Source: SG8-41 sp963802355 (lineage in GTDB: Bacteria; Pseudomonadota; Gammaproteobacteria; Burkholderiales; SG8-41). From it: 64,000 bases of DNA. The stretch's first letter is position 1, and every line of letters starts with the position of its first letter. Under the pieces are notes generated by a model, which was given only the letters and a program-made list of their open reading frames with translations, did no database searches and had not been told where the DNA came from. The position numbers were made by a program, and so were the translations under genes. The DNA lies in NCBI GenBank assembly GCA_963802355.1, contig CAWDIV010000021.1:372001-436000 (forward strand), written 5' to 3'. This document shows, one piece after another, positions 26,277-34,825 of the stretch.

Positions 26277-27161
26277 CTAGCGCTTCAGTCCTTTGCGGCC
26301 CGTACCCTTCGCCCGGAAGAGCTGTCCTTCGCCGGTGGTGAGATAGAGACTGTCGAATCCCGCGTCGCCGAAAGCCACGCGCATCGGCAGATCGGCCGGC
26401 GCGGGGTGCGATTCCAGTATGGTTCCGGACGGAGAGATGACGTAAATCATGGGCCCAACGCCGGCCTTCTTCCAGCCCGCGCACGCGATAATGTTGCCCT
26501 CACTGTCGAGGCACATGCCTTCGATGCCGCGCTCCACGACCACGAAATCGATCATCACGTTGACGTGTCCCAGTTCGCCGTCCGGTTTCACCGGGTAGGA
26601 GCAAAGGCGCTGCAGGTTGCCGCGCTCCGCATCGCCATCCGCGACGTACAACGTCTTCTCGTCCGGCGAGAGCAGGATGGCGCGCGGTCCGGACGTGTCG
26701 TGCGTGACGCGCACGAGCCTCCAGCCGTCGTTCGCCTGCTCCAGCCGAAGCACCGAAGCGTGCTCCAGCATGGGATATACCGGAGGACCGTACGGCACCT
26801 GGGCGTTGTACGCGTCGGCGATCCACACGCGGCCCTTGCTGTCGACGATGACGTCGGTCGGCTGATTGTGATGCTTGCCGTCCAGAAGATCTTTCGTTGG
26901 CGCCGTCGAGCCGTCCTTCAGGAAGTGTACGACACGCCTGCCGCCCTCCTGCGCCCCGAACACCGTGCCGTCCTTCGCCATCGCCAGGCCGTTGGTGCGT
27001 CCGCTGTAGTTGCGGAAGAGATCCGTCTTGCCGGCGGCCGGGTCGTAACGCATGATGCGCTCCTCCGTCACCGCGCTGAACAGCATGCCGCGTCCGTCCC
27101 ACGCCAAACCGCCGGTTCGTCCCTTGTAAGGCCCGGCTACGAGCTCGAAATTCCAGGTCAT
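26277..27161 (-). CDS. SMP-30/gluconolactonase/LRE-family six-bladed propeller protein
   Basis: The 294-residue protein has the repeated propeller strands of the SMP-30 family: GRTGGLAWDGRGMLFSAV, GRTNGLAMAKDGTVFGAQEGG, QPTDVIVDSKGRVWIADAY, SPDEKTLYVADGD and GIEGMCLDSEGNIIACAG. Such proteins are metal-dependent lactonases of sugar lactones and related esters. There is no signal peptide, so it acts in the cytoplasm. It is paired with a second SMP-30 gene at 27278-28208 and follows the TPP/cupin/Bug run, consistent with a lactone-hydrolysis step. Confidence 0.85.
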   Translation of the reverse strand: MTWNFELVAGPYKGRTGGLAWDGRGMLFSAVTEERIMRYDPAAGKTDLFRNYSGRTNGLAMAKDGTVFGAQEGGRRVVHFLKDGSTAPTKDLLDGKHHNQPTDVIVDSKGRVWIADAYNAQVPYGPPVYPMLEHASVLRLEQANDGWRLVRVTHDTSGPRAILLSPDEKTLYVADGDAERGNLQRLCSYPVKPDGELGHVNVMIDFVVVERGIEGMCLDSEGNIIACAGWKKAGVGPMIYVISPSGTILESHPAPADLPMRVAFGDAGFDSLYLTTGEGQLFRAKGTGRKGLKR

Positions 27162-27277
27162 GTCAGAACCTATCTTGTATGTGAAGAAGAAGATGTAACC
27201 GCCGATGGCCGCTGATGGCCGCCGACAACACTCGAAAATCAGCCATATTCATAATCTGCGGTTTCATTCGTTTTTTC

Positions 27278-28208
27278 CTACCGTCCTGGAACACCGGGAA
27301 TATTCAATCGCGTGCGCACCACGGAACCGATGTTGGTGATATACAGCGAGCGCCAGTCGTCGTCGCCCCAGGCGAAGTTGGTGGGGTGGTGCCCCGGCGT
27401 CCTGATCCGCACGAGCACTTTGCCCGCGGTGTCGTGCACGTAGATGCCGCCCGGGCCGGTGCAATAGACGTTGCCTTCGACGTCGCACTTCATGCCATCC
27501 GGCACGCCGCGTTCGGGGCCGCCGGTACTGGTAGAAGAGGCGCCCCTTTCCCAGATGATTCGTGGCGCCGGGCTTTACGTCGTAGACGCGGATCAGGCGT
27601 TCGCGGCTGCAATTGACGTAGAGGAGCTTCTCATCCGGCGAAAAACAGAGCCCATTGGGATAGACGATGTCGTCTATCATGAGGCTGATCTGCTTGCCGT
27701 CCGGAGCGATTCGGTACACCGGCTGCTTGTCGTTGTAGCGCTGGAGATCCTCGCCCACCATGCCGACGTTGAAGAGCCCCCCCACCGGATCGGTGTACCA
27801 AATGGCGCCGTCCTTGCTCACGATGATGTCGTTCGGGCTGTTCAACTTCTTGCCTTCCCAGTGATCCATGAGCGTGGTGCGCGAACCGTCTTTCTCGATG
27901 CGAAACACCGTGCGCCCGCCCCAGCCGGCTACAACCACCCGGTACTCGAGATCGAGCGCCAACCCGTCCGCCTTGACTGACGGCATCATCAGGGCTTCGA
28001 GCCCGCTCTTCGGCTTCCATTTCCAAATCGTGTCGCCGATGATATCGGTGAAGTACAGCTGTTTTCCACGTGCATCCCACACGGGACCTTCGCCGAAGAT
28101 GATGTCCCGGGCGATGATGTCGAGCGGTGGGCTCTTGCCGACGATGCGCTCCCCGCCAGGCGCGAGCATGTCGATTTCAACTTTCAAGTCATCCAGCGAT
28201 CCGTGCAT
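27278..28208 (-). pseudogene. SMP-30/gluconolactonase-family protein with a +1 frameshift
   Basis: From 28208 to about 27520 the frame encodes an SMP-30 protein (IIFGEGPVWDARGKQLYFTDI, metal-site glutamate in GEGP; LNSPNDIIVSKDGAIWYTDP; YPNGLCFSPDEKLLYV). The C-terminal part (GVPDGMKCDVEGNVYCTGPGGIYV and ITNIGSVVRTRL) is in the next frame. CAGTACCGGCGG has one base too many; removing one C restores YGGPERGVPDGMKCD and a 309-residue protein. AAGGAGAAG precedes the ATG. The spacer to the other SMP-30 gene contains GCCGATGG/GCTGATGG units related to the other short repeats. Confidence 0.83.
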
Positions 28209-28225
28209 TAGCTTCTCCTTCTAAT

Positions 28226-28279
28226 TAGCCGCAGATAAACGCGGATAAGATCAACAACCTGCCACAGAGGACACAGAGA
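28226..28279. repeat. CCGCAGAT / CCACAGAG short-unit repeats
   Basis: AGCCGCAGATAAACGCGGATAAG is followed by CCACAGAGGACACAGAG, of the families seen at 9512-9720 and 12987-13073. The 28209-28659 spacer holds these repeats, ATCGGCGTTCATCGGCGG at about 28337, and the composite repeat below. No gene is supported there. Confidence 0.65.
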
Positions 28280-28485
28280 AAAGCAAGTGTCGATCCAATC
28301 CAGGTTCTGGTCTTTCATGCTCCGTGGCCAGATTTTGGTTGGTTCTATCGGCGTTCATCGGCGGTTTCAATTTGCTTTTAGGCGCCGGTCCAAGTCTTCG
28401 GCGAGAACCGTTCGAAATTTTTTTGATTTTACAACCGGTCCGGCGCAAGGACCCTGCCAGTCCATATTATGATGGGCACGGCGCT

Positions 28486-28560
28486 TATCGAGCTCTACGT
28501 AACTTCGTTACATCGCGCGACCCCTCACCCCCCAACCCCTCTCCCGAGGGGCGAGGGGAG
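28486..28560. repeat. Composite dispersed repeat, copy 1 (partner at 55148-55229)
   Basis: TTATCGAGCTCTACG-TAACTTCGTTACATCGC-GCGA is followed by CCCCTCACCC...CCCTCTCCC. It matches 55148-55229 in order and content. It contains GTAAC-TTC-GTTAC and a CCCCTC/GAGGGG palindrome. It lies 100 bp before a Bug gene. Confidence 0.7.
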
Positions 28561-28659
28561 CGTCGAGCGAGTCCGGATTGTCATCCAGTTCGAAATAATC
28601 GATGGGCTGATTCCGTGAGCCGCCCGATTTAACATGTAGCGAAGCGACAGGAGAGCGGC

Positions 28660-29643
28660 ATGCAGGCGACAGGGCGCGTAGCGTACCGGCCGCTCATTGG
28701 AGCGGCCATGATGGCGGTTGCCGCTGCAACCGCCATGGCGCAGCAGAGTTACCCGGTGCGCGCGATACGGCTGATCGTGCCGTCGGCGCCGGGCGGCGGC
28801 ACCGATATCACCGCGCGCATCATGGCGCCCAAGCTGTCCGAATACCTGGGCCAGCACGTCGTCGTCGAGAACCGCGCGGGCGCAGCAACAATGATCGGCG
28901 GCGAGGCGGTCGCCCGCTCCGCTCCGGACGGCCACACGCTGCTCATGGGCATCAGCACGCTCGCCATCAACGCGGCGATGTACCGGAAAGTCGCGTACGA
29001 CGCGCTCAAAGACTTCGCGCCGATTTCGCAAGTGGTCGCGCTGTCCAATGTGCTGGTGACGCACCCCTCGCTGCCCGCGAAAAGCGTGAAGGAGCTCGTT
29101 GCTCTAGCGAAAGCGCGCCCCAATCAGCTCAACTTCGCTTCCGCCGGCGTAGGGACCAATCCGCACCTGTCGATGGAGCTGTTTCTCTCCATGACGGGGA
29201 TCAAGATGACGCACGTGCCCTACAAAGGCTCGGGCCAGGGAATCATCGACGTTCTGGCTGGTCAGGTGCCGGTGATGGCGCCCGCCGTTCCCACCGCCCT
29301 GGCATACATAAAGGCCGGGAGGCTCCGGGCGCTGGGCGTCAGCAGCGCGAAGCGGTCCAACGCCGCCCCGGACATACCTACCATCGCGGAGGCAGGCGTG
29401 CCCGGCTACGAAGCGACCCAGTGGTTCGGAATACTCGCTCCCGTAGGCACGCCGCGCGCCATCGTCGACCGGTTGCACCGTGAGACGGTGCGGGCACTGA
29501 AGGAACCCGAAGTCAGAAACCGCCTCGTGGCCGACGGTTCCGATCCCGTCGGCAGCACGCCCGAGGAATTTGCGGCGTACCTTCGCTCCGAAACGGACAA
29601 GTGGGCGAAGGTAGTGAAGGCCGTCGGCATCAAGCCGGAATAA
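28660..29643 (+). CDS. Bug/TctC-family periplasmic solute-binding protein
   Basis: The 327-residue protein has a signal peptide (AAMMAVAAATAMAQQ) and the Bug motifs SYPVRAIRLIVPSAPGGGTDITARI, VVENRAGAATMIGGEAVA, SAPDGHTLLMGIS, GVGTNPHLSMELF and HVPYKGSGQGIIDVL. It is intact and on the opposite strand to the preceding catabolic cluster, from which it is separated by 450 bp of repeat-rich spacer. The ligand is unknown. Confidence 0.92.
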   Translation: MQATGRVAYRPLIGAAMMAVAAATAMAQQSYPVRAIRLIVPSAPGGGTDITARIMAPKLSEYLGQHVVVENRAGAATMIGGEAVARSAPDGHTLLMGISTLAINAAMYRKVAYDALKDFAPISQVVALSNVLVTHPSLPAKSVKELVALAKARPNQLNFASAGVGTNPHLSMELFLSMTGIKMTHVPYKGSGQGIIDVLAGQVPVMAPAVPTALAYIKAGRLRALGVSSAKRSNAAPDIPTIAEAGVPGYEATQWFGILAPVGTPRAIVDRLHRETVRALKEPEVRNRLVADGSDPVGSTPEEFAAYLRSETDKWAKVVKAVGIKPE

Positions 29644-29813
29644 GCTATCAGCGATTAGCTTTGAACCGTTAGCAAAATCAGTGCCACTTGGCATCAGCCG
29701 AAACGGTAGTCTGCCTGGAAGTGTGACTGACCCTATTTATTCTCTCAAGTGCCGGGGGTATGATTCTCGCGTCTTGTAGTTCTTCCACAACGCGCCGTAA
29801 TCAGGAGATTGAT

Positions 29814-31736
29814 ATGGCAGGTTCTTGGGGAACACTCACAAGTGCGCCGCCTGCTCAGGTAGCGACCACCTTTCTGCTGACGGACGGCACCGTTCTCGCC
29901 CAGGGAGTCAGCACCAATCAGTGGTACCGACTCACGCCCAACGCGAGCGGCAGTTATGCCAACGGCACGTGGGCGACGATGGCCAGCAGCGTGCACGCGC
30001 CGCTGTACTACGCGTCGGGAATTCTGCGCGACGGTCGGCTCATCGTCGTCGGTGGCGAGTACGACGCCGGAGCGATGATCTGGTTGCTCGGCGCGGAGAT
30101 GTACGATCCCGTTGCCAACACCTGGACGACGCTTCCCGTGCCAGCGGGCTGGGTTCGCATCGGTGATGCCCCGGGATGCGTGCTTCCTGACGGACGGTTC
30201 TTCGTCGGTCAGGTCTTGACGCGCAACACGGCCATCTACGACCCGGCGACCAATGCGTGGACGGCAGCGGCGAACAAGATTAACACGGTCGGCGAAGAGA
30301 GCTGGTCGTTGCTTCCCGACGGCACCATCCACGCCGTCGACTGCTCGAATCCGCCCAACGCCGAGAAGTACATCATCGCCTCAAACCAATGGGTAGCCGC
30401 CGGCGCAACGCCGCAGGTCCTGGTCGACAGCATCTCGGAAGTCGGCGCATCGGTGCTGTTGCCCGATGGCCGGGTGTTCGTGATCGGCGCGACCGGATTC
30501 ACCGCTCTGTACACGCCACCGCCCATCGCGAATCAAGCCGGCACGTGGGTGCAGGGGCCAACCATCCCGCAGGTCAATCCGAACCAGCCGCTCGGCGCAG
30601 TAGACGCGCCAGCGGTCGTGCTACCGAACGGGAACGTGTTATTTACCGCCGGACCCATCACTTCACCCGCGACTTTCCAGGCACCGACGTTCTTCTTCGA
30701 GTACGACCCTGCGGCCAACACCATCGCCGCGGTACCGGCGGCAGCAACTTCTGCCGCGACCCCGTACTTTGGCCGGATGCTGATGCTGCCCAACGGCCAG
30801 GTCCTGTACACAGCCTACGACACGGCCGTCGCGCTCTACACGCCGAGCGGTGGGCCGGACCCGGTGTGGGTGCCGACCATCACCGGATGTCCGACGTCGG
30901 TCCGGCGCGGCCGCACCTACACGCTGTCGGGTCGCCAGATGAACGGGCTCACTCAGTGCGTGTACTACGGCAACGACGCCACTCAGGCCACCAACTATCC
31001 AATCGTGCGACTCGAGTCGACCACTTCGTCCAACGTCTACTACTGCCGGACGTCCGGCTATTCGACCATGGGCCTGCAAACGGGCACCATCATCCACACG
31101 TGCAGCTTCACTGTCCCGGCATCGGTCCCCTTGGGCACCTATTGTCTGCGCGTCATTGCCAACGGCATCAGCTCGGCGTGCCGCACCGTGGGTGTGACCA
31201 ACAAGTGGTTCAAGGAACTGAAGTACGAGATCAAGGAGAAGTTCGAGATCATCGAGAATCTCAAGCAGATTCGCGATATCAACGTGAAGCGGCTTCCCGA
31301 CATCGATGATATCAAGCTGATCCGCGAAGACATCGACTTCGGTATCTTCGAAAGGATACAGGAGGACTGGGTGAAGACCATACGAACGCTGGCCCTTAAC
31401 GCCGACCAGGCGAACGAAGAGCTGAGCCGAACCTTCATCGTGCCCGACGAACGGCCGATCGTTGGTCCCCCGCCGCCGATCATCGAGAAGCTGAACGTGC
31501 CGCGCATCTCGGCTGAGGAGGCTCGTCGCAGTCAAGAGAAGCGCGCGTTCAACGACGGGCGTAAGGAACTCGCCGTATCGAGGGAGGCTGAGGAGCTCCA
31601 CAAACTCATTCATTCGCTGTACAAGTCCGGGGGTAAGGTGGATGTGACAGGTAGCGTCACGCGCGCTCGGACCAGCAGGACGAGAGCCACGAAAGCAACT
31701 GCGAGGAAGCCAACGCCGCGGCGAACGAAGAGATGA
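29814..31736 (+). CDS. Kelch / galactose-oxidase-like beta-propeller protein with E-set and basic helical tail
   Basis: The 640-residue protein starts at the ATG at 29814 after CAGGAGATT. Residues 1-360 are kelch-like blades (RDGRLIVVGGEYDAGA, MYDPVANTWTTLPV, LPDGRFFVGQV, LLPDGRVFVIGATG, LPNGNVLFTAG, LPNGQVLYTAYD). Residues 360-460 match the galactose-oxidase-like early-set domain (RRGRTYTLSGRQMNGL; YPIVRLESTTSSNVYYCRTSGYSTMG). From about 462 comes a charged helical region (KEKFEIIENLKQIRDINVKR), ending in a Lys/Arg/Thr-rich tail. There is no signal peptide, and the galactose-oxidase copper ligands are not recognisable. Its stop overlaps the next start (ATGA), so it is coupled to the two ATP-grasp-like genes. 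Confidence 0.8.
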   Translation: MAGSWGTLTSAPPAQVATTFLLTDGTVLAQGVSTNQWYRLTPNASGSYANGTWATMASSVHAPLYYASGILRDGRLIVVGGEYDAGAMIWLLGAEMYDPVANTWTTLPVPAGWVRIGDAPGCVLPDGRFFVGQVLTRNTAIYDPATNAWTAAANKINTVGEESWSLLPDGTIHAVDCSNPPNAEKYIIASNQWVAAGATPQVLVDSISEVGASVLLPDGRVFVIGATGFTALYTPPPIANQAGTWVQGPTIPQVNPNQPLGAVDAPAVVLPNGNVLFTAGPITSPATFQAPTFFFEYDPAANTIAAVPAAATSAATPYFGRMLMLPNGQVLYTAYDTAVALYTPSGGPDPVWVPTITGCPTSVRRGRTYTLSGRQMNGLTQCVYYGNDATQATNYPIVRLESTTSSNVYYCRTSGYSTMGLQTGTIIHTCSFTVPASVPLGTYCLRVIANGISSACRTVGVTNKWFKELKYEIKEKFEIIENLKQIRDINVKRLPDIDDIKLIREDIDFGIFERIQEDWVKTIRTLALNADQANEELSRTFIVPDERPIVGPPPPIIEKLNVPRISAEEARRSQEKRAFNDGRKELAVSREAEELHKLIHSLYKSGGKVDVTGSVTRARTSRTRATKATARKPTPRRTKR

Positions 31737-32404
31737 TCGTCGTCATCGGCAGCCGCCACGACTCGGTGGCGACTGCTCTCGTGGACGCGTGGTCCGATGC
31801 AGCCCTGTGCTCGGCGGAGGATCTCACGCTGCCTGGTTGGGTCTGGCGGGCAAACGCGCCGCTGTGGCGCCGATGGGTGATCAACGGCAAGGTCATCGAT
31901 GACGAAGATATCAGCGGAGTCTTCGTCCGCAGGTCGGCCGTGTACCCGGAAGAGTTTCTGTCGACACACCCCGACGATCGCAGTTACCTGGCTGCGGAGG
32001 CTCACGCGTTCCTGGTCTTCGTCCTTGCCGAAACGCGCGCGACCGTCGCCAATCCCGTCGCCGACGGCGCTCTCGGAGACGAAGCCATCCGCCCTGAGCG
32101 GTGGATCTCGGCAGCGGGGAAAGCCGGGTTGTCAGTCGCGCCGCTGCGCCTGACCAATCGCCGCCTTCAACCACCCCAGCCGCATCCGGTTGTCGTCGAG
32201 GTGGTCGGCGATGACGCCTTTGGCGATGCGCCGGCACGGTCGAAGGTTGCAGCCCTGCGAATCGTTCATGAACTCGATCTGCTCTGGGCGACCGTCGTCT
32301 TCGACAGGCGTCACCGCTTGCTCACCATCACGAGCGCGAGGCCACCCGGCGACGAGGCCGTCGACGCGCTCGGCCGTCTGCTTGCCAGTCCCGCACGCGC
32401 GTGA
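31733..32404 (+). CDS. Pre-ATP-grasp-like protein of unknown function (223 aa)
   Basis: The ATG overlaps the kelch-gene stop by 4 bases. The N-terminal segment (MIVVIGSRHDSVATALVDAW...DISGVFVRRSAVYPEEFL) resembles the N-terminal 'pre-ATP-grasp' part of RimK/MvdD-like ligases, where DI-x-GV-x-[VL]RR is common. The ATP-binding core that should follow is missing; the C-terminal 90 residues are short beta strands. It could supply substrate recognition for the full ATP-grasp enzyme encoded next. This is an inference from order and weak similarity. Confidence 0.55.
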   Translation: MIVVIGSRHDSVATALVDAWSDAALCSAEDLTLPGWVWRANAPLWRRWVINGKVIDDEDISGVFVRRSAVYPEEFLSTHPDDRSYLAAEAHAFLVFVLAETRATVANPVADGALGDEAIRPERWISAAGKAGLSVAPLRLTNRRLQPPQPHPVVVEVVGDDAFGDAPARSKVAALRIVHELDLLWATVVFDRRHRLLTITSARPPGDEAVDALGRLLASPARA

Positions 32405-33354
32405 TACTGATCTGGGGCCCTTCCGACGATCCGCCGGTCGAGCGCATGGTCGCGCTCCTTCAAGAACGCGGCATCGATGCCATACACGTCGACGAGAGTG
32501 CGCTCGCCGCCCTGCGTTACGACATTATCCTGAGCGCGATGCCAACGGGGTGGATAGCAACCAGTGATCGAACGGCGCGCATCGATGAGCTGACGGGTAT
32601 CTACGTCCGGCCCGGGGAGTCGTTGCCAGGTCCGGCCACGAGGGCATCGATGATACTGCTCGGCATCGCGTCATGCGCGAGAGCGGTCGTGGTGAATCGC
32701 CCCTCCGTTGGCCGGTCGAACTGGTCGAAACCGTTTCAGTTGCAAATGATTGCGGGCGCCGGTTTCACCGTGCCGGACACGCTCGTGACCACGGATCCGC
32801 AGGCTGCCCGCGACTTTCTTGCCGAGCACAAACGCGTCGTCTACAAGTCGATCAGCGGAGTTCGCAGCATCGTCGCAACACTCGAATCGGCGGACGCCGA
32901 TCGGTTAAATGGTGTCGCCACCGGGCCGGTCCAGTTCCAGCGGTGGATCGACGGCGGCGACGTGCGCGTCCACGTCGTCGGAGACCGGTGGTTCGCCACT
33001 GCGATTGACTCAGCGGCCGATGACTATCGATACGCGTCGCGTGCCGGAGCCGACGTTGCCATGGCTCCAATCGAGATTCCGAACAAGCTCGGCAAACGCC
33101 TGGTGGGTCTCACGCAACGACTGGGGTTGCTTGTATCCGGCATCGACCTTCGCGTGACCGATGACGACGAGTGGTTCTGCCTCGAGGTCAACCCGTCACC
33201 GGGATTCACGTTCTACGAGGACGCGACCGGTCAGCCCATCGCCGGCGCCATCGCCGATCTGCTCGCGCGCGGGCTGCCCGCGTCCGAGCAAGCGCGCACT
33301 CGCCGGCAAAGGCGCCCTGCTCGTCGGCGCCTCGCCAGGGCCGGTCGTGGGTAA
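32401..33354 (+). CDS. ATP-grasp ligase, RimK/MvdD-like
   Basis: The GTG start overlaps the previous stop (GTGA), the third member of a coupled operon. The 317-residue protein has an N-terminal domain (ILIWGPSDDPPVERMVALLQ, TGIYVRPGE) and an ATP-grasp core: nucleotide lysine in KRVVYKSISGVRS, QRWIDGGDVRVHVVGD, and the Mg-binding GIDLRV...WFCLEVNPSPGFTFYE. ATP-grasp ligases of this type join carboxylates to amines or hydroxyls on peptides or proteins. The neighbouring basic-tailed kelch protein is a possible substrate or scaffold. The C-terminus is Arg-rich (RRQRRPARRRLARAGRG). Confidence 0.8.
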   Translation: MILIWGPSDDPPVERMVALLQERGIDAIHVDESALAALRYDIILSAMPTGWIATSDRTARIDELTGIYVRPGESLPGPATRASMILLGIASCARAVVVNRPSVGRSNWSKPFQLQMIAGAGFTVPDTLVTTDPQAARDFLAEHKRVVYKSISGVRSIVATLESADADRLNGVATGPVQFQRWIDGGDVRVHVVGDRWFATAIDSAADDYRYASRAGADVAMAPIEIPNKLGKRLVGLTQRLGLLVSGIDLRVTDDDEWFCLEVNPSPGFTFYEDATGQPIAGAIADLLARGLPASEQARTRRQRRPARRRLARAGRG

Positions 33355-33452
33355 TGATGCCGCTTTGGATGAGGTGCGGCATGTGACAATCACCAGTGTG
33401 CCGTGCTCGGCTATAGCCAAACGAGCAGGCGGCCTCTATCAAGTGTGTACCG

Positions 33453-34580
33453 ATGGCGAAATACGACGCAGTCGTGATCGGACTCGGCGCGATGGGCAGC
33501 GCGGCGCTGTGCGCGCTCGCGTGCCGCGGCGCGCGCGTGCTCGGCATCGAGCGCTTTGCGCCCGGCCATGACTATGGCTCCTCGCACGGCGGAACGCGCG
33601 TCATCCGGCTCGGCTATTTCGAGCATCCGTCCTACGTACCGCTCTTGCGCCGGACTTACGAGTTGTGGCGCGAGCTCGAGTCGGCGAGCGGACAAGAACT
33701 CCTGCACGTCACCGGCATCGCCGAGATCGGTCCGCCGGACGGCACTGTGGTGCCGGGCACCCTGCTGGCGTCGCGCACGCACGGTCTGCCGCACGAGGTG
33801 TTGAAGGCGGCGGCGCTGATGGAACGGTTTCCGGCCTTCCGCATTCCTCTCGATTTCGTCGGCGTGGTGCAGCCCGATGGCGGATTCGTTGCGGTCGAGC
33901 CGGCAATCGAGGCGCAGCTTGCGCTGGCAAAGACCGCGGGCGCGGAGGTCCGAACCGGCATGACGGTGCACGCCATCGCGCCGCGCCGCAATGGCGTGCG
34001 CATCAGGATCGGCGAGCGCAGCATCGATGCGGATACGGTGATCGTATCCGCCGGGCCGTGGGTGAAGCGGTTGCTGCCCGATCTTCCCGTGCAGCTTCGC
34101 GTGACGCGGCAGGTCATGGCCTGGTTTCAGCCGCGCGACGCGGCGCTCTTCGCCGCCGGGCGCTTCCCGGTGTTCGTGCTCGAAAGCCGCCACGGCGTGC
34201 ACTACGGTTTTCCGCCGCACGGCACCGACAGCGTGAAAATCGCCAAGCACCACCACGGCAACGAGACTGTAGATCCGGACCGGCACGACCGCGCAATCTC
34301 GGCTGCGGACGAGTCGCTGATCCGCCCCGTGCTCGCCGACCATATCCCGGCGGCTAACGGCAAGCTTATGGCCGCGAAAACCTGCCTCTACACCGTGACG
34401 CCGGACGGCGATTTCATCATCGACCGGATGCCCGGGACGCCGAACATCATCGTCGCCTCACCCTGCTCCGGGCACGGCTTCAAGTTCGCGCCGGTGATCG
34501 GCGAAATCCTCGCCGATCTTGCAACCGCCGGAACGACGCGGCACGACACTTCACGCTTCCAGATTGGGCGGTTCCGCTGA
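33453..34580 (+). CDS. Monomeric sarcosine oxidase / N-methyl-tryptophan oxidase-like FAD enzyme
   Basis: The 375-residue protein starts AKYDAVVIGLGAMGSAALCALA (Rossmann GxGxxG). It has the MSOX/MTOX-type covalent-FAD cysteine in AKTCLYTVTPDGDFIIDRMPG (about residue 310), followed by SPCSGHGFKFAPVIGEILADL, a family signature. These enzymes demethylate secondary amino acids such as sarcosine, giving formaldehyde and H2O2. The glycine cleavage genes nearby would use its glycine product. It is 98 bp after the ATP-grasp gene and may or may not share its transcript. Confidence 0.9.
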   Translation: MAKYDAVVIGLGAMGSAALCALACRGARVLGIERFAPGHDYGSSHGGTRVIRLGYFEHPSYVPLLRRTYELWRELESASGQELLHVTGIAEIGPPDGTVVPGTLLASRTHGLPHEVLKAAALMERFPAFRIPLDFVGVVQPDGGFVAVEPAIEAQLALAKTAGAEVRTGMTVHAIAPRRNGVRIRIGERSIDADTVIVSAGPWVKRLLPDLPVQLRVTRQVMAWFQPRDAALFAAGRFPVFVLESRHGVHYGFPPHGTDSVKIAKHHHGNETVDPDRHDRAISAADESLIRPVLADHIPAANGKLMAAKTCLYTVTPDGDFIIDRMPGTPNIIVASPCSGHGFKFAPVIGEILADLATAGTTRHDTSRFQIGRFR

Positions 34581-34825
34581 AAGCGACGAACCGACGGTGG
34601 CAGACTCGATTGTCGGCCGCTCCGGTCTGTTTCCTGCTCATGATGTTCTCATCGTTGGTCATGTCGTGATCCATGAACCGACCCATGAACGTAGTGCCCG
34701 TGGTGTGGGTGGGGTTATTAGGATTGTTCAGGTTCAGGTCTAGGCATTTAGGACTAGAGGTGGAGTATTGACGCGAACAGCGCTTGCGCAGACGATGGCG
34801 CTATCGAGACGTCGGGAGAACCGAA

